Shown here one piece after another: positions 21,467 through 30,943 of a stretch of 64,000 nt of DNA. Below the pieces are notes generated by a model. It was not told the origin of the DNA, did no database searches, and saw nothing but the letters and a program-made list of their open reading frames with translations. The DNA comes from Prostheceraeus crozeri (lineage: Eukaryota; Platyhelminthes; Polycladida; Euryleptidae), in the NCBI GenBank assembly GCA_907163375.1, contig CAJQUW010005302.1, positions 62,001 to 126,000 on the forward strand, given 5' to 3'. A program made the translations under genes and the position numbers. How positions within the stretch are numbered: position 1 is the stretch's first letter; the number at the start of each line of letters is the position of its first letter.

Positions 21467-23121
21467 CAGTCCATTTCATAAAAAGTGGATCATCCTAAAA
21501 TTTGACTAAACAAAACATAAGTATGATACAGAAAGCATTTTTCATGTTATTTCATGTCCCTAATATATTTAAATGTCCTTATATAATCTGATAAGCTATG
21601 ATACAGTAACGGTTCTTAAGAAGCTAATATTTTGTGGCCCTACCCTTATTGTCAATGACATTACCAATTCGTCTAGGCATCGATTCGATGATATCGTTGA
21701 TTTTTGACTGATCTAACTTTCTCCACTCTCTTTTTAACAGTGACGTAAGTTGTGATACGCCATCTGTAGGTAGCAGTGAACGACGAGCGTTACGTTTTAG
21801 AATGCTCCATGCATTTTCTATGGGATTCAGATCAGGAGAACGAGCTGGCCAAGATAATGTCCTAAGCCCTAATTGAGACTTGCATAAGTTGACTCTACTA
21901 CTCCTGTGACACGTAGCATTATCATCCATAAATAACCAAGTCGATGGATCACCAAGTTGATCTGTCATTTGGCCAATGTTCATTCGTAAAACATTGACAT
22001 AGCGTTCAGAATTCATGGTTCCTTGCTGTATGTGAAGTTCAGAGCGGCCATTGGTCCAAATGCCAGCCCAAATCAGTAGAGTCGCACCACCTTGTACCCG
22101 GGGACGATGTAAATGTCTCGGAATTTCCTGATCAGATTTTATCCATAATCTCAATCGACCATCACTATCCTTCAGACGGACTGATGCCTCATCAGACCAG
22201 ACAACCCGATCCCATTGATTTCGCCAGTGACAATGACTCATTGCCCATCTGAGACGTCTTTTTGTATGCTGATCTGATAATTCGATCTGAGAGGGCCTCT
22301 TACAGCTCTTGAAATTCGACTCAATAAGTCTTCTACGAATAGTGAACTTAGAAATAGACGAATCTAGTGCAGCCATCTCAGTTAACGAGAGACTTGGATC
22401 AACTTTAACAAATCTCAAAATTAGGCGGTCTCTACGTTTGGATGTTTTGTGTGGACGGCCAGAGCCCTCTTTACGACAGAGTCGAAAATCATCATTATGC
22501 CATCGATGCACATTTGTGTAAGGGACATTTAGTCGCTTGCTTGTAGCTCGCAAAGAAAACCCTAGTTCTATCAAGGCTGACACTTTGCCTTTTGTGAATG
22601 CGATCTCGTTATTGTTCATTTGTGCTTTGTATTGTTTTCAACCGGTAAGAGATAGATTTCTAGCTGAAGCAATCAGGAGTGCTGCCAACACCACCGCAAC
22701 GAAGTCAGGAAGGTATAGAACATGAAGTCCAGTTAATCACATGTAGCAGTTACATTATTGTTGGTGAATAATGGTGCTATACTGGCTCTGATTGACCGAT
22801 TTTCTTTATTTTTGTTTTGCTTGATAGCTTTTGGCTTGTGGAACAACATATTACATAACAAAGGAAACAAATGCAATTTTATAAGAGTGAGGTATGATTT
22901 TGTGTAACATTGCTAAATGAAGATCAAATTATCTAGTACTTCTTTATCTATAACAGGAAAACAACTCAATATTCATGCTTGAAATTTCCAACAATGATAT
23001 TAGTAAGCACAACTGACATATCTTCCAAATTTCAGAGAAATTCGTTCAAGTTTGGCGGAGTTAGACAAAGTTGAAGTTAAGGCGATGTTTAAGGGTGATC
23101 CATTTTTTATGAAACAATCTG
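21467..23121 (-). mobile_element. Tc1-like transposon, apparently complete
   Basis: The ends are inverted: left CAGTCCATTTCATAAAAAGT (21467) and right, on the other strand, CAGATTGTTTCATAAAAAAT (ending 23121). Similarity runs about 34 bp, with mismatches clustered at bases 4-7. TA flanks both ends (21465-21466, 23122-23123). The total is 1655 bp, with the transposase on the minus strand, about 500 bp of leader and about 155 bp of trailer. The right end directly abuts the fold-back element starting near 23124. Confidence 0.88.
21624..22619 (-). CDS. Tc1-like transposase, uninterrupted, 331 residues
   Basis: Seen: a single open frame from ATG 22619 (MNNNEIAFTKGKVSALIELG) to the stop at 21624. 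A first helix-turn-helix lies around residues 8-45 and a GRP motif at 54-56 followed by basic residues (KTSKRR). A second DNA-binding part covers about 60-110, then the catalytic domain has WSDEA (Asp143), MDDNATCH (Asp233) and NPIENAW (Glu268). The 34 residues between the second and third give the canonical DD34E spacing. Length is normal for Tc1. Role (family knowledge): nuclear cut-and-paste transposase recognising the terminal repeats of its own element. No missing residue, stop or frameshift is visible, so it could encode active enzyme, although the mismatched tips suggest some age. Start supported by the usual N-terminal length. Confidence 0.95.
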   Translation of the reverse strand: MNNNEIAFTKGKVSALIELGFSLRATSKRLNVPYTNVHRWHNDDFRLCRKEGSGRPHKTSKRRDRLILRFVKVDPSLSLTEMAALDSSISKFTIRRRLIESNFKSCKRPSQIELSDQHTKRRLRWAMSHCHWRNQWDRVVWSDEASVRLKDSDGRLRLWIKSDQEIPRHLHRPRVQGGATLLIWAGIWTNGRSELHIQQGTMNSERYVNVLRMNIGQMTDQLGDPSTWLFMDDNATCHRSSRVNLCKSQLGLRTLSWPARSPDLNPIENAWSILKRNARRSLLPTDGVSQLTSLLKREWRKLDQSKINDIIESMPRRIGNVIDNKGRATKY

Positions 23122-23123
23122 TA

Positions 23124-25216
23124 TTAGGACGAGAGTTACTGACACTTTCTTCCTAAATTCGCGTACGAAGGTCTTTAATAGCATGGATTTGTAGATCTTG
23201 AAACGCTGAATACAAAAATCAAATTCTTAAGTGTCACAGCCAGTCGCTTTCGGTTATAGGCAAAACTGAAGGACTCCCATTGGAATTCGATGGTAAAATT
23301 CAAGAAATATCTATGGATTGTGAAACACTTGGCAATTTTCGCACATTTTCTTTTGCAGAAAAGAAACTATTTATCAGAATGTCATGAAATTTGAAACATG
23401 ATTGACTTCAGAACATCAACTTTGAATATAAAGCTTGAAGTGAGTCACATGATTCAGTATTTGATGTCTGAGAGCCTCTAAAAAATGAGTAAAATCGCCA
23501 AAATTAAGTCAAAACATGGAATTTACTCATTTTGTAGAGGCTCTCAGACATCAAATACTGAATCATGTGACTCACTTCAACTTTTATATCCAAGTTGATG
23601 TTCTGAAGTCAATCATGTTTCAAATTTCATGGCATTCTGATAAATAGTTTACTTTCTGCAAAAGAAAATGTACGAAAATTGGCAAGTGTTTCACAATCCA
23701 TAGATATTTCTTGAATTTTACCATCGGATTCCAATGGGAGTCCTTCAGCATTGCCTATAATCGAAAGCGACTGACTGTGACACTTAAGAATTTGATTTTT
23801 GTATTCAGAGTTTTAACCCTCCAGGCGGTGGGGGGGCATATTTATGCCCCCCCTTTGTATTTTTTGATCTAATTCATGAAATATGAAACGTATGATTCTG
23901 AAATTTTCAGTAGCTTATTTTTTGCGTATTTTTGACAATTTCCTGTAAAATTATTAAAATTGGATCACAGAAACGACCTTTACATGACCTTTATTGAAAA
24001 GTACTTTCGAAATTTTATCAAATCAGTGAAATTCTTCAGAAATTTTGTCTATGAATGAATTGCTATTGCTTGGAATCACTCATTACGTATAGAATAACTT
24101 ATTTGAATATAAATAACTTTATGCTTATCACGGTTTACCAATTCAAATTTGAAAATAAGCTGCATATACTACTTACAATGATATTGTAAGTACTTTATAG
24201 AGTAATATTAGTTTTTACATCTTTTTCATTACTGTTATGTATTGAAAATATATTCACATGTATATGTTATGTATTTTCTACATGTAGGCAATGTATTTTC
24301 TACATGTAGGCATGTACATGTACTATTTGAACATAAATATATGGAATACTGTTTTCAAAATTTGTAGAAAAAATGAGTTCTAAACACTATAAAAGATTTT
24401 CTAAACACCTTGGTTCTAAACACCTTGGCAGTAGAGGCAATAAGTCTGCGTATCACGTTCAATCGCCTTCCCACTGCATCCTTTCATCACTTACAAACAC
24501 GCCGAAGGCGCTATTGCGTGACTAATTTGACTGCATTGGAATCGGTAACAGTTTTCTTCATAATCAGCTGTAACCAAATTTGATCAACTTGAGTTGTATT
24601 CAACAATGAAAAACATTTGTTTGAATCAAATATGCTTCTATGACATTAACAAAAAGCTCTTTTGATAAGAGTGATAAATGTTTCAATATTTTTAGAGTCC
24701 TCTCTGTTGATTATCTCAAAAAAAAACTATATATATAATTTTATTTGATAATAACTAAACAAATAAATTTTCAAAATTTAAAATGCTATTTATGCATATA
24801 TTCAAATTTTAAAGCAATGCGAACATCACCATTGTATTCAGAGAACTTGAAACATGTTTGAGTCAATTTTTGCGATAATCTGATGATAAAATTTCGCTAA
24901 AAACATAAAAAATACATTTTTCTGAAAAAAAACGCATTTTCAAATTTTGAAATGCTATTTATAGCATGAAGACAGTCAAATTAAGTAATGCAAATGGCAC
25001 CACTGAATTCAGCATGTCCGAAATGTGTAAGGGCCAGCATTTCATAAAATTCGCACACTTAGTTTAGGATATCCTGGGGGGGGCATAAATATGCCCCCCC
25101 CACCGCCTGGAAGGTGGCTGAAGGGCCCACCGCCTGGAGGGTTAAGGTCTACAAATCCATGCTACTGAGACCTTTGTGCTCGAATTTAGGAAGAAAGTGT
25201 CAGTAGCTCCCGGACT
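23124..25216. repeat. Fold-back (hairpin) element, right arm split by a piggyBac-type insertion
   Basis: The left arm 23124-23494 is repeated in reverse complement from 23521 to 23812 and, after the insertion, 25146-25216. A spacer of about 26 bp (reading CGCCAAAATTAAGTC) lies between the arms. Arms of about 370 bp differ by scattered substitutions. No ORF is present. One arm plus the loop recurs at 61627-62044, with the loop in the opposite orientation. Removing the insertion joins GTATTCAG...TTAA...GGTCTACAAATCC, restoring the mirror of the left arm (GATTTGTAGATCTTGAAACG). Confidence 0.88.
23817..25141. mobile_element. Non-autonomous piggyBac-type element (1325 bp)
   Basis: TTAA stands at both ends (23813-23816, 25142-25145), the diagnostic piggyBac target duplication. 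The tips are CCCTCCAGGCGGTGGG, inverted at the right end. Just inside each tip is a palindrome of a G run, CATATTTATG or CATAAATATG, and a C run. The right end has an extra 30 bp that repeats CACCGCCTGG, so the ends are asymmetric, as in piggyBac. The interior is AT-rich with two diverged copies of AAATGCTATTTAT (near 24781 and 24949, about 170 bp apart) and no transposase. It must depend on an enzyme encoded elsewhere. Confidence 0.92.
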
Positions 25217-27054
25217 ATATATAAATACCTTAATCCTATTGACATTTTATGTGCACCGAATGGAACATAATTTGGTACTTATGGTTTATCTCCACCAAGC
25301 TTTCAAATTTGTCCACAATCCGTAAAACTGAGTCAATCGTCGCAAAACTTCAAATACTCGTAGTGAAGACGTTTTCCACCTACTCGTATTTCTAGAAAAT
25401 TGTGCAATTTGGATATTTTTTAAGTATAGACAAGTATTGATAAGTATCAAGTATTTTTTAGAGTAGATACGACCACTTGAAGTATAGTGCAACGACGTCA
25501 GCGGTTTGAGGCAGCTTCTTCCAATACTTGTGTGCTCCCAATGGGCCGATGGTATTCTGCAAAAAATTTCACTAAATTTCGCATTCGAAAATCGTGAATT
25601 TTGGAATTTAACATTTTCTTAAAACTTTGCTAATTTTTGTGATTCATGAAGTTCCTGATGCTAGCTACCCTACGTTAATACATAGTAGACTAAACGTACT
25701 GTACATTTTCGCGGAAGGTGGCTTAAAGGAGGCTCGTTGTAGCATAGATATTGGGCCTACACTTTCCCTACAAAGTAAGTGGTCACAGTTCCTTCGCATT
25801 TTTGGCTCCGCCTCTGACGAGCTTGACAGACTTAATTCTTCGTCGTCAGCGTATAAGATAGGCCTACAACCAAAATAAGTATGTAACGTGATGTCAAGAA
25901 ATGTCACATCAAATGAATGATGTATATTATGATGCATTATGCATGTATATGTAAGCACAAGAAATTCTTAATGAAATGTAATTATTCAGCACTTATTGTA
26001 ACATGTAAAATGTAAACGAATTTTGAGAAGAATATTTTATTAATCTAATATGACAGGGAGGGACCTTATGCAGAATGTGGTCTTTCCCAGCCAATACTGA
26101 ATTGGAAATATAACTGCAAGATTCACTTGTTGTTGTTTTTGCTACATATACAAAGTAAATTGTATTTACAAAACCCAAAGTTCCGGAATGATTAAGGCGG
26201 ATAGCCTGCAGACGATCACCTGCTATTAATAGAGAATATCAGTGTGTGACAAGGAATAATTCAGTGCTAGTTATGTCTGAGAAAATATGCTTCCCTCCAC
26301 TATCAGCACTAAAGATTCTAATATGATGAGTAAATAAGAAAATAAAGCAACAGGCCTATGCTTAAAAGCAGCATTAACTCACTCATAATACGTGTAATAT
26401 TATTTTCTATTAAGTTCGTGGAAGTAAATAATTTCGTGAAACTACTAAATTACGCGAATTTCGTCGCGCCTTCGTATCCGCGAAAAACAATTGTCCTAGC
26501 TTGTGTAAGCATTAGTCTGTCTCAGTCTCCTTCCCATTGGTGGCTATTTCAAATCTTCCCACGACTCCTGCTCCACCAGATCTTTTTAAATTAAATGTAA
26601 GTTTGTGGGGCCCAAGGCCTAGCTCATCATCACTTCATCAGCTGCTGACATCGTTGCACCTCAAGCTGTCGGCTCTATTTTAAAAAGTGCCTGTCCGATT
26701 CGCATAATTTTTCGACTTTGGCTCTAAAGTACCCTCAACTACTTGTATCTGAATTTTATGGTGATTCACTCATTTCTACGGATTGCAGACCAATTTCCTG
26801 CATTTTCTGATGATGTACGAATAAGGACGAAAGATTGCATTCGGAATGTATCATAACCATGTCTTTATAACGAATATGTCATTAGAACGAGACATTTGTA
26901 AAGATAGAAAAATGCAATAATGCATGAAATGACATTATTTACGTTCAAATCTCACATTGCTATATATAGTACTAAAATTAACGTAGAATATTATGCTGAT
27001 AATATCATATCGATGTACTGATGGTTGAAAACATATGTTTGTCCAATATTGATG
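25217..27054. other. No gene recognised
   Basis: Short overlapping open frames near 25627-25958 on both strands have no domain. TAGGCCTA-type words occur near 25860 and 26354. Nothing else is supported. Confidence 0.4.
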
Positions 27055-27150
27055 ATTCAAAAAATTGCTTATAGACGATAGGTACAGATATATTATTGTG
27101 CAATACACACATATTGCACAATAATATGTGTATAAGCAATTTTTTGAATT
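27055..27150. repeat. Palindrome with nested stems
   Basis: Outer stem: ATTCAAAAAATTGCTTATA pairs with its exact reverse complement at the right end. Inner stem: ATATTATTGTGCAATA pairs with TATTGCACAATAATAT around a short centre. The two stems are separated by an asymmetric bulge on the left (GACGATAGGTACAG). It is a hairpin-forming miniature element or a cruciform. Confidence 0.75.
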
Positions 27151-28445
27151 ACCATATCGATATGTTTAAGCAAAAGTTTGCAGAAATGCTTTAGTTGTAA
27201 TGAACAATTTTTGTAGAGTCAAAAACTATACGTAGATTCATGAAAAATGAAGAAAATTGGAAATTCAATTTTTAAATTTAAATTTTATGCATGAAGGTAT
27301 TCGAATCATGCAAAATAGCCGCTGCCATTCGAAAGAGGAGACTCGAAATATGATGTAAGTAAAGTTTTAAACTGTCTTATCCATCGGAATATGGGAAATT
27401 TGAAGGGGCACTTTTTCCCCCCCATCCCCGGTCCTACGACGCTAAAAATCGTCCGGTCTTGATGAGGTTAATACGATAGTTTCTTTTTCCTCGTTGTTCG
27501 AAAAAAATGATCTGCATACTGCCAAATGCCGTCATTTTCTTAGTTTTAAAGCACTATTTTGACAAATTACGTGAAATATGTTAGATGAAAGCGATTATTA
27601 GAAATTATTTAAACAAAAATTGAAAATTGAAAAATGGAAAAATTTGCTATCTTCAAAATTCAACTGACGGAAATTACAGTTTCTGAATTATGAATAAGAG
27701 GATCACCTCTACAATAAATTCATGTCGATATAACTGTTTCTTTATATTGAAATAAGCATTGTTGGCTCGCATTGAGGCAATTCCGATTTGATTTTGCTGA
27801 TTAAAACCGATTTGCCATTGCCTACATTTCTCTGTTTTTATCATTCTGTCGGTATATCTAAGGATTCAAACACTTAGGGGAGAAGAAATTTCCTCAGGTC
27901 AGTCGTATATTTTAATAAGAAGAGTTGGAAATGTGTTTAAATCGTCACGTATCCCAAAGCGAACATCAAATTGCCGAATAACAGAGATAAGGGAAGAATA
28001 TCCCTGGATTATTTTTCTTTATCCTTTTTGAGTTCTAAAAATGATCTTTTCGAACACAAGGTGTGTCTACTGACGAAAGCACCAGCTTGTCAAATACGCT
28101 GATACTCAATTTCAAATTTGCTTTAAAAATGCTGAAAGAAATAAGAAATGAATATTATCAAAATCGCCGCTTTCAAAAATATATCAGAAGTTTTACGGAT
28201 AGATAAGGATCTAACATGTTATACTTGTGTTGCGCTCGAAATCCATTGTTTGAAGTTCACATAATACCATCTAGCTGCGATGAAACATTTTCTAAAAAGC
28301 TTGTGACAAAGCGTTTAAAAAAACATCGTATGATTATTGAAGATATCCAAACTGTACAATTTTCGATATCCTTTTAGACTAAGCAGTAAGGGTAGTCTAA
28401 ACGCATGTTTAACGATAAGCGTAACGTAACAGCTTCTGAAATTGA
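27151..28445. other. No gene recognised
   Basis: AT-rich DNA with a C-run near 27415-27425. No element or coding signal is recognised. Confidence 0.4.
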
Positions 28446-29036
28446 AAACACGAATTTTGCGCATTAAATATTGGCATAATTCCTGATTTCTATAATCATT
28501 CGAAGTGGCAGCATTACTCGCATGACATCATTCTCAGAAAATCACCTGATATAGATGAAATCATCATTAAAAATCCACCTTATCTGCTTAACATTATCCC
28601 CAGGAAATCAACTGACATGGATGAAATTAATTTCGGAAAATCACCTGATCTCCTTGAAATCATCATCAGTGCGGTACTTCTCGGGCTCGTTCCAAGCCGT
28701 CTTCAGATAATACAAGCAAGTGAACGTAATTGGAAGGAGCTGAATTTCTATACTCAATCGAGTTTCCGCTTCCATACAAGGCATCCATCCCACATCACTG
28801 TATCTAAGAGTTTGATTATTTCATTCCCTTCTGTGGAAAAATGGAAATGCATGGAAATACCTATTGTAGTTCTAATGATTAATTCTAGTTGTTCTAATGA
28901 GCACAAGTTGGATGGCTGCAAAAACAATTCCAAAGAAAGTTTGCTCCCAGATTTATACATACACAGTATAGTCCTACAACTCTTTCCTTGCGATTTAGAT
29001 CATACTAAAATTGTGATTATGCAGCAAGCACTATGA
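28446..29036 (+). CDS. Unidentified open frame, 196 codons, first ATG at 28617
   Basis: The frame is open from just after a TGA at 28443 to the stop at 29034-29036. That is unusually long for DNA this AT-rich, where a stop is expected about every 14 codons. From the first ATG (28617) it would give 139 residues. Its start coincides with a 33-bp tandem repeat read as 11-residue units (KSPDIDEIIIK, NPPYLLNIIPR, KSTDMDEINFG, KSPDLLEIIIS). The rest (SSFRFHTRHPSHITVSKSLI and on) matches nothing I recognise. No convincing promoter was seen. A splice acceptor (GGCAG near 28510) would allow it to be an internal or last exon. It could equally be chance plus an in-frame repeat. Confidence 0.25.
   Translation, partial: KHEFCALNIGIIPDFYNHSKWQHYSHDIILRKSPDIDEIIIKNPPYLLNIIPRKSTDMDEINFGKSPDLLEIIISAVLLGLVPSRLQIIQASERNWKELNFYTQSSFRFHTRHPSHITVSKSLIISFPSVEKWKCMEIPIVVLMINSSCSNEHKLDGCKNNSKESLLPDLYIHSIVLQLFPCDLDHTKIVIMQQAL
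28536..28667. repeat. 33-bp tandem repeat, 4 diverged units
   Basis: Successive units begin AAAATCACCTGATATAGATG, AAAATCCACCTTATCTGC, GAAATCAACTGACATGG and GAAAATCACCTGATCTCC, spaced 32-33 bp, each ending in an ATCAT- or ATTA-like word. The period is a multiple of three and keeps one frame open. Confidence 0.65.
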
Positions 29037-30392
29037 TCTAATGACCCTGACAAATTAATTCATGACAATCCATTGTCTTGCTCAGCGACTCCTTTGTGAG
29101 ATCAGCTTTCGTCAGATAAGACATTATTCAGTCGAAGAAGAATCTGTTGTTGGTATGATTTTCAAAACACCTTGAAAATATACACAACAAAAGAATATTC
29201 GATTTCGTTCTCTCTTCAATTGCATAATTGAGAGCAATGTTGTTTTCAAACATGACACAATTGCTGATGTACTATTATGATGTACTATTATTGTGATATA
29301 TCACAATAACAATGAGGATTTTCAATCTGACGCAATTTTACTTTTTTTTGATACCATACAACACTGATTAGCAGATGTCCAAAGATGCAGACTTTGTCCA
29401 CTTGCGAGATGTATTCCAAAAAAATCCCTTTCTTGCATTTTCGCTTATTTGATTTAGCGTACCACAGTTCACAAGCGCATGTTCAGGTTTTATTCACAAC
29501 ACAAATCAATCTTATCAATCTCTTTTTGCACTCATAAGTAGCTTCTCATTATAATCAACCATTTCGGCATCAAATAGCAGTCACTAAGGATATAACAATA
29601 ATATGGTGAAATGCTAAAATTTTCAAAATTTGGTCAGAGTTGTTGATACCAAATTCTGAATCGTCATTTGTAATACAAACATGAGATTTTCATGTGATTC
29701 CATGTGAATACTTCAGAAATTAAGGAGGGGGACGTATTCTCTCCACCTGGGATATCGATGCGTTACAGAGCCCAGTACGGACAGTGTTAATTTTGTTTTT
29801 GAATGGTACTTAACAGCCAATATGAAAAAGCCTACAAATCAATGAAGAACTACGGCATGGATGTTAATGGCATGGACGGCATGGTGCGTGCACACTCGTT
29901 CAATACTATCTATCATTGCATCAAGACTATAGCCATTGCTTGCGACTCAAGATATCTGCTTTCAACATAGCCACATCAAAACTGGTGCTTGACTACTATG
30001 TTGTATGATAACTATATTTTCCGTTAAGCAATGCCCCATGGTCATGCACAGTCGGACATTGTAGAACGGCAAGTCGTAAACAATGTCTCAGCGTAGGACA
30101 ACGAAAAAAACTTGCTCAGACATTTCAGAGCAGAGTTCTCTTCATCAAACTGTTTCTCTCAGCACTTTTTTTGTCGAAAACGAATCGCTAACGAAGTGTG
30201 TGCGTAAGCGAAGTCAAATTACTGAATTGACTGGAGAAATATCTCCAAGCAGCATGTTTTCAAAATCCGAGTCCAATCCGACATTCGCATAATCCGACTA
30301 ATCAGAAGGAAATTTTCATGATACACACAGACTTCATCGTACATACTACTTCTGCATTCCTCTTCTGATTAATTGCGCATATTTTGCATGTT
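29037..30392. other. No gene recognised
   Basis: AT-rich. A duplicated GATGTACTATTAT lies at about 29266-29293, next to a small ATTGTGATATATCACAAT palindrome. Nothing else is supported. Confidence 0.4.
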
Positions 30393-30473
30393 TATCTAAA
30401 GAGAATGACAACTATTAAGTTAATAAAAGACACCAACACCTTGAGTCCCCAACCGCGAACCGAAGTCCGCGGT
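30393..30473 (-). mobile_element. SINE fragment (3' part), minus orientation
   Basis: On the minus strand it reads CCGCGGACTTCGGTTCG, then GGTGTTGGTGTCTTTTATTA, AACTTAATAGTTGTCATTC and TCTTTAGATA, matching the 3' half of the SINE copies at 30709, 48094 and 53806. It lies head-to-head with the next fragment. Confidence 0.8.
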
Positions 30474-30483
30474 TTATTATTCG

Positions 30484-30608
30484 GGACCTTCGATTCCTGG
30501 GTCGGTCGAGTGCGGTCGGGGAATCAAAGATATTGGTGTCTTTTATTGACTTAATAGTTGCCATTCTCTTTAGATATTCAATGTATTGCGACAGACCTTT
30601 GTTGTAAA
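30484..30608 (+). mobile_element. SINE fragment (B box onward and tail)
   Basis: It starts at the B-box region (CTTCGATTCCTGGGTCGG) and runs through GATATTGGTGTCTTTTATTG, ACTTAATAGTTGCCATTCTC and GACAGACCTTTGTTG. It lacks the A-box half. With the preceding minus fragment it forms an inverted pair of about 80-bp arms. Confidence 0.8.
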
Positions 30609-30708
30609 TCTACAGTATGACGTAGTCGAATGACATGTTGATTATTATGCTGTCCCGCTACAATATGAGTGCTGGTAGCGTTCTGTCAATAATAATAAGA
30701 CAATAAGC

Positions 30709-30943
30709 TGTCGATATCACTCGGAGATGACTTCTGCCTTCTCTGAGATGGACACTCGCAGTCCTTCTCAACCGTCAGCGTGGCCTAGTGAAGAAGGTGC
30801 GAGCTCGTCTCCACCGCGGACTTAGGTTCGATTCCTTGGGCATGCGAGTGCGGTCGAGGGAGGGTGTTGGTGTCGTTTATGGATGTAGTAGTTGTCATTC
30901 TCTTTATGTATTCGATGTACTACGACAGACCTTTGTTGTAAAT
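30709..30943 (+). mobile_element. tRNA-derived SINE, most complete copy
   Basis: A-box-like GCGTGGCCTAGTG (30778-30790) and B-box GGTTCGATTCC (30825-30835) are spaced as in a tRNA-type RNA polymerase III promoter. They are preceded by TCGATATCACTCGGAGATGA and followed by the shared tail ending CGACAGACCTTTGTTGTAAA. Related copies are at 48094 and 53806, and partial ones at 30393, 30484 and 47919. Established: such elements are transcribed by Pol III and copied by a LINE enzyme in trans. No A-rich 3' end is seen, so the edges are uncertain. Confidence 0.85.

Noticed and set aside
30778-30835. tRNA gene
   Set aside because: A and B boxes are present but there is no cloverleaf, and the sequence recurs with a common tail: a SINE, not a tRNA gene.
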